This document shows, in pieces, positions 25,001 to 36,700 of a stretch of 64,000 bases of DNA; within the stretch, counting starts at the first letter, position 1, and each line of letters opens with the position of its first letter. The stretch is from Serilophus lunatus (Eukaryota > Chordata > Aves > Passeriformes > Eurylaimidae), in the NCBI GenBank assembly GCA_013399895.1, contig VXBA01000317.1, forward strand, positions 597,539 through 661,538, in the 5' to 3' direction. The notes beneath the pieces are model-generated. The model made no database searches. It was given only the letters and a program-made list of their open reading frames with translations, and had not been told where the DNA came from. A program made the position numbers and the translations under genes.

Positions 25001-26490
25001 TGGAGCCATCTTCCAGCACGGAGCCACCCCAGTCCAACCTAAGGTAGGAGATGGGATGAGTGAGAGGTGATCCAGCTGTGGGCAGAGAACCAGCTGCTTC
25101 CATTTCAGTAAGATCTGGAGTTGCTGACATTGTTTGTGCTGAAAAGCTAACATGCAGAAAAAGTTATGTTTGTGAAATGACTCATTTCTAACATGCAAAG
25201 CTACCAGGGCAGTAGGAAGGAAAAGAGGTGGGGAGAAGAGCTGGGAATGTGTAGCATTCCTGCTCCTCTGGCCAGAATATGCTTTGGACTTTACATGAAT
25301 TTCAGTGAGAGGATTTTTACTGGATTAATTTGTTTCAGCAAAATGCTTCTGAGCAAGAATTTCTGCTATAGTGGCAGAAGATTAAAAAACAGGTAGTAGT
25401 TCACGTAAAACTATTTTGGTTTTTTGTTTTGTTAGTGTTAGGGCTTTAGGGCTTGGCTGTGGGATGTGATAAATTCTCCAACCCTTGCATTTACCTGCTT
25501 TGCTAATTCTGGGTTTGGTTGAGAGGGTTTGTGGTTTTCCTCTGCTCTCTGTCACTGGAACCCTGTAAGGAATCGGGACCAGATTAATGCCCTTGCCTGC
25601 AGATAAAATGAGTTTGGAATTCAAAATAGGAGGCTAGGAGGTAAGGAGCAGAGAGGTTTGAGTCATGCAGATTGTTAGCTGCATCAGTGGCACAAAGGGG
25701 TTGTTTCAGTGAGGATGGATGATGGTGCAAGAAGCCACAGTGGGGAAGGGAACATTCCTCGGTCCATATCCAGTGGAGGACAGCGAATAACAAGAGTCCT
25801 AGGAATTTGGGGTGTAACCTAGGAAAGCTTCTCCCTTTGGGATAAACCCTGCTAATGCTGAAATAATGTTTCTTCCTGACCTAATTAGAGTCTGGGGTTT
25901 TCCCATCCCGAGCAGGCTGTAGCTGGGAGGAAGTCTGGCTTTCATTTCTCTGCTGTTCCCAGCAGCCTGCTCGGAGCTGTGCTCTGCTGCACATGCTCAG
26001 ACCTCCTGAAATGACATCATTTTACATGAAGTAGGAAGCCTGGTCGTGTTCTTGTCTCAGTGTCCTCGAGAAAGTGCTGAGTAGGTGCAGGGACCGTTAT
26101 TTCGTGGTGCTGTGATGTATCTTGGAGGAGCAAACCCGTGCTGAGGGTTGAAGTGCAGTGGTGTGGGCTCTGAGCAGTGGGTTCCTGCTCTCTGTGGATG
26201 CAGCAGAGGGGGCTGCCTGGCCCCTCCTCGTGAGAGGAGTATTCACATGTCAGCAAAATCTCTGGATTGCTGTAGTCTGGTTTCATGCTAAGATCAAACT
26301 CAACCTCTCTTCTGCTTTTTCTCTTTCCAGTGTCAGTGCAAAAATAAAGGCCATTGAAGCCAAGCTGAAAATGATGGCAGAAAATCCAGATGCAGAATAT
26401 CCTGCAGCACCTGTTTATTCTTACTTCAAACCACCAGACAAGAAAAGGACTACCCCTTACTCCAGAGCAGCCTGGAAATCCAGAAGATGA
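21915..26490 (+). CDS. RBM18: RNA-binding motif protein 18, 5' exon missing
   Basis: Four exons join in phase: 21915-22041, 23183-23269, 24958-25043 and 26331-26490. They encode the last 152 residues of a protein that is 190 aa in human, with TGA at 26488. A single RRM is present from [11 protein letters not shown] onward. RNP1 is RGYCFVNF, in exon 1 of those visible; the RNP2 strand would lie in the missing exon. The tail has a Lys-rich helix ([20 protein letters not shown]) and ends AWKSRR. The exact RNA targets are not established; it is a small, highly conserved nuclear-type RRM protein. The first visible exon begins one base before a codon boundary, completing a Glu codon, so at least one upstream coding exon of about 38 residues exists. 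It is probably in the gap at 17044-17365. The gene is divergent from MRRF and in tandem with LHX6. Confidence 0.95.
23183..23269 (+). CDS. RBM18: RBM18 exon, end of RRM
   Basis: Encodes 29 residues from [12 protein letters not shown] to RWAHAQVK, the second helix and last strand of the RRM. Phase 0 on both sides. Confidence 0.96.
24958..25043 (+). CDS. RBM18: RBM18 linker exon
   Basis: Encodes [20 protein letters not shown] and the following TEPPQSNL, ending two bases into a Ser codon. Acceptor TTGCAG, donor GTAGGA. Confidence 0.95.
26331..26490 (+). CDS. RBM18: RBM18 last coding exon
   Basis: Encodes [18 protein letters not shown] through KSRR and TGA. It continues into a 3' UTR with AATAAA at 26890. 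Confidence 0.96.
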
Positions 26491-26889
26491 TGCTCATGGA
26501 ACAAGAAACGCTGCTTTGTGTGTCTGGAGTGCTCCAATGCTTTTGTACTTTGTAGAGTGGGAAGGACACTGCCACGGCTGGCCAGGGTCACACCTGAGGG
26601 GCTGCAGCCCCTGCCAGGGCAGCTCACAGCTAAAGGCTGTTCAGAGGAGTAGATTCCCCTCAAAGCCTCTGATGAACACGCAGACAACCTCTCGTTAGCG
26701 TGCATTCATTAGCCAGATTAGAAACAGTAACCAGCGTACGGAGTAAAGCACAGCCAAAAATACTCCATTTAACTGATTACTTTTTAAGTAATTTTGAACA
26801 AAAACTATTCCAATTCATGTTTTAATGGAGGGGAAGCACTTGGTTTTGATTATCATGCTGTAGTTACCATGGAAAACTTTTTTCATCTC

Positions 26890-26895
26890 AATAAA
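26890..26895 (+). terminator. RBM18: RBM18 proximal poly(A) signal
   Basis: AATAAA 400 nt after the stop, followed by T-rich sequence. A second AATAAA at 28144-28149 could give a longer 3' UTR. Confidence 0.6.
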
Positions 26896-28143
26896 ACTCA
26901 TTTTAAATAGATTTTGCAACACTTTTAGTAGCTGCATGCAGTATGTTCTATGCACCAAAGCAAATTGATTTTTCATTTTGATTTGCAGACTTCACAATGA
27001 TCCTTTATGATGTGATAACCTTAAGCTAATGGCACAGCACAGATATTTTCAGTGTCATTTAGGCTGTAGGTGTGCTCCCCTGTGTAGGAATTGGTGTATT
27101 TACACACCACTGAGGTCTGTGCTGTGCCCCCCATCAGTGGGAGCTCCTCTTGAGCCTGATGTCACAGTGTGTCCCAGCATCTGGGACATCTGCCAAGCCC
27201 AGGACCTCAGTGTTTTCCCCTCATCCAGCCCAGCTTTGGTTTCCACTGGGTGGTCAAAGTGTGTTTGTGGTGAACTGCCTCTGCTGTGAGCTGGGATTGC
27301 CTTCCCAAGGGGCTGAATCCCCAGCCCTGCTGGATGGCTCTGGATCTGATCTGCAGCAGAGGTCTGATCTGCACTTTCTCCCTGAACATTACCTGCAAAA
27401 TAGAAATCTGAGTTAAAAACCATTTTCTGTCAGTGTTTTCTCCTTTAGGCACCAAGTGCTGTGACTGTGTGTGCCGGGGGGGATGTCAGGAAACATGCTC
27501 AGGTCCTGCTGACACTGGTCTGATTTTCCAATATCTGCTGTCCCTACTCCTGTCACACATCATCAGTCACTCTTGGGGAGGTGCTTCTCCAAGCTGGTTA
27601 ATGGTGGTCTCAAACAAGAGAAGGAAAACAGTTTTTAAACAGCCCTAGTTTGTGCATGCAGGGGCAGCTCAGTGGCACAGCAACGAGGGAGGTTTGTATT
27701 CCTGCAGCAGCACAGCTCCCCCCAGGCACAGCACACTTCCTGCTTCCAGCACCTGGAGTGGGGCTGTGTGTGTCTCTGGTGGAGGGATTGTTAAAAGCTG
27801 AATTGTTTAGAAGTAGATCTCGTGCTGTTAATGTTTGCCTCCTGGTTTCTGGGTACCTGAGTAAAGGGAAAAGTCGTATCCTTGGGAGTTTGTACCCTCT
27901 GAATGTCAGTAACACCCAATTACATTCCTCTGTGAACAGCCTGTGTTTGTTCCTGTGTGCTCTGACATCTGTAGCTCTCTGGGTCTGTATCTGTGTTGAT
28001 TAGAACAGCTCTTAATTATGTTCCCATTAGAAGTCTAGAAGATAACCTGGATTCAGAGCGGGTGTGTGGTTGTGCTCCCGTCAGAAACAGATTTTGATAT
28101 TATTTGTATTTAAATACAATTTGTTGGAATTCTTAAGGCTCTG

Positions 28144-28149
28144 AATAAA
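28144..28149 (+). terminator. RBM18: possible distal RBM18 poly(A) signal
   Basis: AATAAA about 1.65 kb past the RBM18 stop, in AT-rich sequence followed by T-rich tracts. Use of this site is inference. Confidence 0.3.
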
Positions 28150-29559
28150 CATTGAAAATGCATGTTTTCCTCCAGGAAAGCGAGGGTGGCCAGCAGGAAG
28201 TGAGTGAGTGTGGTAAATACTTGGCATCAGCTGAAGTCCACTGATAGAATCCGTGTACAATGGCATCAGTCTTTTTTTTTTATTTATTTTTTTTTGCACT
28301 GAAGTGCCTTGTGTGTCTCTGGGCCAGACTCAGGCCTAGGGGAGCTTTACTGCAGGTCAGTGTTTGTGTTGGTCACTCCTGCCAGCCTGGCAGGCACTGG
28401 TGCTGCTGGTGCTTCCTGGGGATGCTGTGCCTCCTGACAGCCCCACACCAGCACTGACAGCGCAGCAAACCCTGGAGCTGGGAGGAGGTAAATGCTCTCA
28501 GAAGTGTTTTTTCCTGAGTGTCAGCCCTGGGGCTTTGCATAAAACAGGTCTGAAGAGCACCAGGAGCTGTGGCCGGCTCTGGAGCTGTGAGGAGGAGGTT
28601 GGCAGCTGGTGGTGGGAAGGAGAGCAGGGCTTGGTGCCCAGCTCCCCTGAAGAGGAATTGGGCTGGGTCTTGCCTCCAGCACGCAGCCCTGTCCTCTGAG
28701 AGGATCCTTGCTTCTGTGTTTCCAGCAGATCCCTGGGAGCAAGGTGGGGCAGCGTTCTCCGAGTCCACAATGTGGGATTTTCCTTCACATTTCAACAATT
28801 CCCCTGCCTGTGGTGGTGACAGTCCCTCACTTGGGACAGGTATGGAGTCATGCCTTCACTGCAGGACCATAGGACATTTCAAACCCAAAATTTCAGGGCT
28901 CTGGATGAGCTGCTGATTGGCACCCTGGCACCTTGTTGCTGCCTTGTATGAGCTCCAACACTTGTGGAAGGAGCACATGGGGGTAAAAGTGAGGATGGAG
29001 TTGTAGCTCCACTGCTTTGCATTCCCAAATCGCTGCCCAGGCCCTGCTCCTGGTGCAATGTGCACGTTGGAGATGTACCTCCTCTGAGCAGGCAGTGAGG
29101 ACAAGAGACCTGCTGCTTGATCCCAAGGCTGGAGAAAGGCAGAGGCTGGGCTGGAATCACCCTGTTCCTGACTTTGCAGGGCCGAGAGAGCCCGGTCTGT
29201 AACTATGGGCAGCACAAGTGCCAGTGTAGTGCTGAGCCGTGTTGCTGAGCCGTGGCCGTCAGCCCAGCATCGCTCTGGGATGCAACCAAGCCCTGCCCGG
29301 CCCTGCCTCGACCGGCGCTGCGTAGGGGGACAGACAGCTTTCGTGGCTGCGTCCGTGGACACTCCTACGTGTTTCTTCTGGAGCAGCCAGAGCTAATTCA
29401 GACCCCGCCAGGGAGAACGAGAGGTTTAAATTGTCCTTTCTCAGCATTTCGCCTCTGCACTTGTCCGTGTCCCCCCACGCTCCGTCTCTGCGGAGCTGGG
29501 GACGGATGGGAGGATGAGCTGGAAGGCCTTGGGCTCCGTTTCCTGGGGGTACCTCGGGC
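28150..29559. other. RBM18-LHX6 intergenic stretch
   Basis: No exon recognised. There is a T-rich tract near 28270-28296; otherwise mixed sequence with no transposon I can name. Composition becomes CpG-rich from about 29200 as the LHX6 upstream region is approached. Confidence 0.55.
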
Positions 29560-29843
29560 TTTCCTGCAACCTCGATGTTTAAACCTAATGCCTTGTATTT
29601 ATTCTAAAATGGCTTTCATCTGATTTCCCTCTCGGTTAACAATTTAGCTGTCACAATCAATAAAGGCGAGGATCCATCCCCGGCCGCCATCAGCTCACGT
29701 TACCGTCCTGCAATTACCCGGCGGTGGCACCGCTGCCGGGGCTTTGCTGGGGAATTATCAGGTTACTAATGAAGCCCGGGCAGCGGCGGGCGGCCAGACG
29801 CCGCGGCGGTGGGCGCGATCCCCGCCGCCGCGACCGGCGGGGG
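29560..29843 (+). promoter_or_regulatory. LHX6 upstream element, candidate
   Basis: An AT-rich block dense in homeodomain cores (GTTAACAATTTAGC, GGAATTATCAGG, TTACTAATGAAG) turns into a GC-rich CpG island cut by the gap. Position and composition suggest an upstream LHX6 promoter or enhancer. The homologue of a mammalian alternative LHX6 first exon could lie here or in the gap. Confidence 0.4.
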
Positions 29844-30106
29844 NNNNNNNNNNNNNNNNNNNNNNNNNNNNNNNNNNNNNNNNNNNNNNNNNNNNNNNNN
29901 NNNNNNNNNNNNNNNNNNNNNNNNNNNNNNNNNNNNNNNNNNNNNNNNNNNNNNNNNNNNNNNNNNNNNNNNNNNNNNNNNNNNNNNNNNNNNNNNNNNN
30001 NNNNNNNNNNNNNNNNNNNNNNNNNNNNNNNNNNNNNNNNNNNNNNNNNNNNNNNNNNNNNNNNNNNNNNNNNNNNNNNNNNNNNNNNNNNNNNNNNNNN
30101 NNNNNN
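29844..30106. other. assembly gap in LHX6 CpG island
   Basis: 263 N bases inside GC-rich sequence 0.5-0.8 kb upstream of the LHX6 start. It may hide an alternative 5' exon. Confidence 0.8.
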
Positions 30107-30254
30107 GGGAGCGGGGCCGGGCTCCCCGCGGCGGCCGCTACCGGGGCTGGGGCCGGGGCCGGGACCGGGGCCGCTCGCTGCCTCCCGCGCCAGAGAGGGG
30201 GATTTTTCCATCCCGGCGTTTTCTGGGGCGTTTTGTGCTCGGCGGAGGGAGAGG

Positions 30255-30663
30255 GGGAAGAATTTCGATTTTTAATTACTACCATTAAAAAAATCAAATT
30301 TGCAATTCTTTGGGTGGCCTGATGGATTCCCTGATTGACAGCCGGAATTGACACTCTGGTACCTCTTATCTCGGGCATTTACGGCAATTTCTAATTGCAG
30401 GTAGTTTGGGGGGTTTTTCAGCGCCTTGGCTCGCATGGGAACCGAGCGATTACTTCAAGAGGCCCGGGTTAAGTGCAGGCAGGGGGAGAATTCAATCCAC
30501 ATTCAAATTGCTTCATTAAAGAGACGCAGCTTTTGTTGCAAAGGATTTAAATGGCCACTAGAAAGTTCTTATTTATTGTTTTGAGGCGGTTTATATAGGG
30601 TGCCCCGCGCTCGCCCGGCGCATGGAGACGCAGCCTTCCTCTCCCGCTCTCTCCATCAAGGTG
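30255..30663 (+). promoter_or_regulatory. LHX6: LHX6 proximal promoter
   Basis: AT-rich block between the CpG island and the start codon. It contains a TATA box, TATATAG at 30592-30598, which predicts transcription start near 30620-30625 and a leader of about 40 nt before the ATG at 30664. It also contains TGATTGACAG at 30332-30341, an exact match to the PBX-MEIS decamer, and TTCAAGAG (30454) and TTAAGTG (30469), the latter fitting the NKX2-class consensus TNAAGTG. NKX2-1 is reported to activate Lhx6 directly in mouse interneuron progenitors, so the motif is plausible. Binding is inference. Confidence 0.6.
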
Positions 30664-30726
30664 ATGCCGCCGGAGCCGCTGCCCAAGGGGAGCGCCCGCT
30701 GTCTCGATCCGCACTCCCGCGCCATG
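30664..30726 (+). CDS. LHX6: LHX6 coding exon 1
   Basis: Encodes [20 protein letters not shown] and M, with donor GTAAGC. The 20-odd bases before GTGATG are pyrimidine-rich and end in CAAG, so this could also be used as an internal exon starting at 30661 behind an upstream first exon. The in-frame ATG at 30622 is the alternative start. Confidence 0.8.
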
Positions 30727-33700
30727 GTAAGCGGGGCCGGGGGCTGCGGGGACCCATCGGGACCCTCCGGGCCGGGGATGGGGGGATGCGCTGGGCCGGA
30801 GATGCCGAGAGCTCCGGGCACCCGCCGGGCCGGGGGCTGCGGGAACGCGTCGGGCCGGGGATTACGAGGTCCCGCCTGGATCCCGCAGGCCGGGGATGTC
30901 AGGGGGTTGTGGTTACCCGGCGGGCCGGGGGTGCCGAGGGCTGCGGGACCCCGTCGGGACGCTCCGGTTCGGGGCTGCGGGAAGCTGACGGCCCCGCGGC
31001 GGCTCTGCCCGCAGTCGCAGCCCGACGGGGAGCCGCTGCCCGGCGCCCTGGAGAAGGAGGACGCCCGCTCAGCACCCAGCACCCCCTCCACGCCGTCTGT
31101 CTGCTCCCCGCCATCCTCCTCCTCCTCCACACCGTCGGCCGGCAAAAACGTCTGCTCCAGCTGCGGGCTGGAGATCCTCGACCGGTACCTGCTGAAGGTG
31201 AGCGGGGCGGGGAGCGGCGGGGGCGGCGGGGGGCGGCGGGTGGCCCCGGCTCTCAGCCCCTTCTCTGCCGCAGGTGAACAACCTCATCTGGCACGTCCGG
31301 TGCCTGGAGTGCTCCGTGTGCCGCACGTCGCTGCGCCAGCAGCACAGCTGCTACATCAAGAACAAGGAGATCTTCTGCAAGATGGACTACTTCAGGTAGG
31401 CACCGGGACGGTGTGGAAAAGCCGCCGGGCTTCCCGGAGCAGCCGGGCGGGAGACGACCCTCGGGGTACGGGAAGAGAGGCAGGAAGGGAGTTTGGGGTG
31501 CAGTTGCCCTCCCTACAGAGGGATCTGTGTCTCTTGGCCGGGCTGTGCGGGACGCCCCGAGTGCCCGCGGCACCGGCTCGGCGTCGGGACCGCCCGGCTC
31601 CGCGGGTCCGGCGTGGCGGGGATGGTCCCCGCCACGGGAAACGGGGACTGAGTGGCCTCGTCCTGGCTTTTGCCAGAGAGTAAATTAGTGCTGCCGGCCT
31701 GCGGTGCCCGTCGCTTTTGAGGAGCTCCTGTCCGCGCTGTGGCCCCGCAAAAGCCGGAGCGACCGCGGCGGGAGCGGGTTACGGAACCGAAACGAACGAC
31801 GGGCAGCGGCTGCGGCCGCCCGGGGCTCGGTCCGGACCCGCACCCCCGGAGCAGCCTGTCCCGCAGGGAGGATGTTCTGGCTTCGGCAGCCTTTCCGTTC
31901 TAAACCTTAAACCACGAATTTTCCACCCATTTGAGTGGAACGAGCGAATTGAGTATCTTGAGCTCCTCGCCGGGGTTTTCACTAAACATCGGAACCCCTG
32001 CTCTGAGTTTCCCCATCCTACCAGGATGAGGGAATGCTGTTTGTCCCGAGAGGAAAGGGAATGGCGGGCAGGAAATGGGAATGACCCCGGCAGGGCGCGA
32101 GGGGCTCGGAGCATCCTCCGGTCGACGGCGGAGCTCGGAGCTGCCCCGGGGGCAGCGGGCAAAGGAGCTCGGGGGAGCACCTCGGAGATTCCTCGGGTGC
32201 ATTTTATTAAAGAGTCGGCAAATATCCGATTTTTCACAGCCCCTCTCCCCGCCGAGCTTGGTGCGGTGCCGCCGAGGGTGCGGGGCTCACGGAGGCGTGT
32301 GAGAGAGGCTCGGAGAGAGCCGGGTCGGTCCCGGAGCCGCGGCGCTCCGCGTCCTGCTCGATGATGGTGGTGGTTGTTATTATCGTTATTAGTTATTTGT
32401 ATTGTTTTTAAACTGCAATTTTCAGTGACTTTCACTCCACACAAAGAGGCTCAGGCAGGTCCCGAGGACGCGGTGCTGTTTTGGGGCACTTAAGCGTTTT
32501 CATTCATTTATCACCGTTCTGGTGCCGTTGATGTTTGGTTTATTTTTGGTCTATTTTTAAGAGCGGATCTTTCCCAAGGCGGTTTTAAAGTAGCGCCGGG
32601 ATCTCGAAATTACTTTCGAGAAACTATGGCAAATAACAGTGTTAAAATAAATCCGTTTCGCCATCCTCTGTCCGAGCAGTCCCGACCCCCTGCCCGGTGG
32701 GAGCTGCCGGACTCTGCCCGCTGGTATTGTCGGGCCAAAGGGAAATAAAACGAAAATCGCGGAAGCCGCCGCAGGACGCTCCCGGTTCCTGCGGTTCCCG
32801 TTCGGGGGGCGCGGGGGCTCCGAGCCCGCGCTCGGCACTTGCTTTTTGCACAAAAAGGTGGGGATTTGGGGAGATTTTTTTCGAGGGGTGAATATGAGCA
32901 GTGGCAGCCGCGGCGCTCGGAGCCCGGTGGATGCGGAGCTGCTTCGCTCCCTCCAGCCCCGCGGGGGTCGCTCCCGCCGGGCTGAGCCGCCGCCGTCGGG
33001 GCCGGTGTCGGTGTGTGACCGGGAGCCGCTCACCGGGGCCGGGGCAGATCCTTCCTCCGGCTGCCCCCGGCAATCTCGGCTTGTTGGCTGCTCCCTCGGC
33101 TCCGTCTTGTACCCGCCTGGCCCTGGAAACATCCCGGCCGGCATCTCGTTGGTTCCAGCCAGTGGCACTCAGCGCTTGGCATAGGACAAACCTGACCCTT
33201 GGGATGGATTTTTTAGAATTTTAGGTATTATTTGCTGTGGGTTTTGTTTTTTTTTTTAAAGCAAAGCAGAAACCCCATGCTAAGGGGTCTTTGGAGGCAA
33301 GGCAGATGGAAGGAGCAGTGGGATTCTCTGCACGGAGCACATGGATGCTCTGTCACTCCAGTGCTCGTCCCTCTGACACTGGAGCTGTTGGGGAATGCTG
33401 AGGGTGGAGGCTGTCATGCACCAGGCAATGGCCCCACTGCCCACGGGGAGCACAGTCAGGCCTGAAGTGTCCTAATGACCCTTCCCCATCCCTGTGAGGG
33501 GCTGTGTAGGTGCTGGTGCTGCCGTGGCTCTGCGGCCTCGTGTGCGTTTTTCAGCAAATGCTGCTGTTTCCTGTGTCTTGTCAAATAATTGCATTTGGCA
33601 TCCAAGGCTCCAGCACTTCAAGGAGAACCAAATTAAAATTGGATCTCACGGAGCAGAACATCGTGTTCCCGGGCAGTGCAGGGGCTGCTCACAGCCAAGC

Positions 33701-36700
33701 TCCCACAGCTCCGGTCACCCCGAGGCCTGGCAAGATCCTGGGGTGATTCCTGCTGTTCCCTGCTGGGACCTCGACGGGCAGCCTGTGAGCATGGGGGCAC
33801 TGGCCTGGCCGTGGCTCAGGCGGCCTCCATCACCCCTGGCTGTCCTGCCCCGCTGGGATGATGCTCCAGCTGGAGCATTGCCGTGGCACAGTGGGAAGAC
33901 ACTCACTGAGGCACCCGCTGCTGGTCTGCTGTGGGATTGGGGTGATGTCTGGAAGGTGCAGCTGACTCTGAGGTCTGTGTTAAGGGCTTCCTACCAACCA
34001 GATCCTGCAGAAGTTTAATGCTGCGAGTGGCTCTGGGGCTGGGTGTTCCTTGCCCTTTCCCCACGGGCAGGGATGGACAGCAGGGTTTAGGGAGCTGTGA
34101 TACCCCGGTGGAAGCGGTGTGTGAGAGTCAGGACACACCAGGGCGTCCTCCCGCCTCTGCTCTTCCCGCGCCCCAGATGATGTGGCCGCCCCTGGGGGAG
34201 GTGGGATGAGTCTTTCTGGGATGAGTCTCTCTGGGATGGGTCTTTCCTGGTAACGTTGTTGTCAGTTTCCATCTCCCAGACTTAACCTTTGTGGAGAACC
34301 ATCAGCATCTGCTCATCTGACCACAAACCACACGCACAGGGTGCGAGCCGATGGCTCCGGGAGCAGTTGGTGGTGCTCCAGCCTGTGCCACAGTGCTGGG
34401 CTTGGATAAAACCTCTGGCTCTGCGCCTCTTGCTGCAATGCAGCCCTGCCACCATCCCTCTCTCTGCCTGGCAGTGGCAGGAGCCATGTGGAGCCCCTGT
34501 CCTGGTGCTCCACTGCCCTGAGCAGATGGTGCTTCGGGTTCTCACTGCCCTGCAAGCTTGGTGAACTGAAGCTTGTGCTGTGTTTGTTATTTGTGGTGGT
34601 GATGGGTCGAGGCAGACTGCTCACAATTTTTTCCCTCCCCGTTCCTGTGTTGCTGGCAGTGGCAGTCCCTCGGTGACGGTCTCTGTTGGGTGACAGTGGG
34701 TGCCCACCCCAGCTCCCCCTGGTTTCTGTGCAGCCCAGTTGCTGCGGCAGTGCTGCAGACGGGTGTTTGCCAAGAGCCGCAGTGTCAGCGGTTGCCGGTG
34801 CCGCAGCCTGTGCAGCCCCGTGCCCACGTCGCTGCTGAGCCTCGGCCTCTCTCTGAGTGCTGCTCATGCTGTGGCTCTGCTGGGGACAGTGGCATCAGCC
34901 CCTACCTGTGCTGGCCACCGTGGCCTCATGAGCCCCCACACCTTCGGCATCCCCTGCCCTGCTCCCTGGGCAGCGGTGCTGAGCTGGGGGTCCTGCCTGG
35001 CCCCAGCAGGGTGTCCGTGCTGGGAGTCTGGGACCACCTGGGTGTCTCCCCCAGACCCCAGCTGGTGTGGGATGGGGATGTGTGGCCTGTCTTGTGCAGT
35101 GCCTGGTGCCTCAGTTTCCCTGATCGTGGTGCTGTGCTTCCCTGCACAGGCTGGGATTGGAGTGGGGAGAGGTGATCACCACGTGCCATTAGCTCCGTAC
35201 GCCTGCCCCTCGCTCGATACTGTTCCACAAGTACGACTGTTTACATAGCACATTGTTCAAAGTAATTCAATTTACAGGAATGATCCTTACTTCTAAATAA
35301 AAAATTAATACAGTTCTTTTGTTTGTGCATTTATATAAACGAGCTGGCACAAAGTCAGTTTACAATGTTCCCATCTGAAGTAAATTAGTGAAGTCTCTTA
35401 GCTAAGTCTCTGTATAATTTCAGCACAGAAATGTCCTTTTTTTTTTCTTTTTTGGTCAGCTATGGTCAAGCTGAAAAATTTAGACCCTTCTTTTCCTCCC
35501 AAATAGTTTCGCAATTACTAATTCAGGCACAGGACAGTGTTTCTACATCTTGCTGAGCCCATGGTGGGCAGCAGCTGTGCTGTGTGGGGTAGGCATGGGC
35601 AGGGTGTTGGCTGTGGTGGGCTGACCTGGGCTCTGTCACCGTCTGTCTGCAGCACCTGAGGCCACACTGGCCACTGAATTGAGGGGCTTGTGGTGTGAGG
35701 TCTCTTCTGTCCTTGGTGTGGTCGTTTCTTCTTGGTGTTTTGTGGCTGCACTGAGAGATGCTGGAGCTGCTCGGGCAGAGCTGGCAAGGGCTCCGCTCCC
35801 CACTGTGGTGGGGGGCTCAGGTGGGAGCCTGAGGTGGTGGTGGCACTGCCAGAGTGTCCAGGACAGCGCAGTGGCTGCGATCAGGGCTGTGTCAGAGCCA
35901 GCACCAGCTCTGGGGTGGCAGAGGAGATGCTCCCTTCTCCCCTGATGCTCTCACTGCTGCTCATTGGGTTTATTTTTTTAAGCAGCATTAATACTGAAAT
36001 GCAGAAATTAAACAAAGGCCGTGCCTGGCACCTCCTGGCAGTTGCTGCCCTGAGGGTTCAGGGGCCACATTTGCTGCTCCCCACAAATCGCCTGCCCTTG
36101 GCTGTCAGCATCCTGGGGGATGGGGGGTTTGGGGAGCTCACCATCACCCCATGCAGGCATTCTGGCTGTCTTGTTGCCTCTTCGTTGTGCTGAGCTACCT
36201 TCCAGCATTGCTCACTCCAGTGCAGTGATCATCCTCTCGCAGCGAGGAGACCTCCTCGACGGAGGAGAGCAGATGCGTGCGCCTCTACGTGTGAGCAGAA
36301 CACACATGGTTCGATTTATGGCAGCAGGAGGGAACCAGCTCCGACACAGTTTCCATCTGAGTCTCACACTGGCTGTTATCAAAATAAAAAAACCCACGGG
36401 CTTGGGAGGTGATTCACAGCACTGCGTCACCTCAGCCCCTCGGCCACGGCTGGCGCCGCTGGGCCACAGCGAGTCACACCCCGCTGCTGCCCACGGCGCT
36501 GCCCACACTGCTGCCCATGGCACTGCCCACTCTGCTGCCCATGGCACTGCCCACTCTGCTGCCCACACCGCTGCCCACTCTGCTGCCCACTCTGCTGCCC
36601 ACACCACTGCCCACTCTGCTGCCCACTCTGCTGCCCACACTGCTGCCCACTCTGCTGCCCACTCTGCTGCCCACACTGCTGCCCACTCTGCTGCCCATGG

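Noticed and set aside
30622..30663. Upstream in-frame ATG (METQPSS...) as the LHX6 start
   Set aside because: It coincides with the predicted TATA-driven start site and would make the protein longer than the mammalian one; kept only as an alternative.
34313..35248. Overlapping 160-184 aa frames on both strands in LHX6 intron 3
   Set aside because: Cys/Pro/Leu-rich with no family resemblance, inside an intron; the length is explained by high GC.
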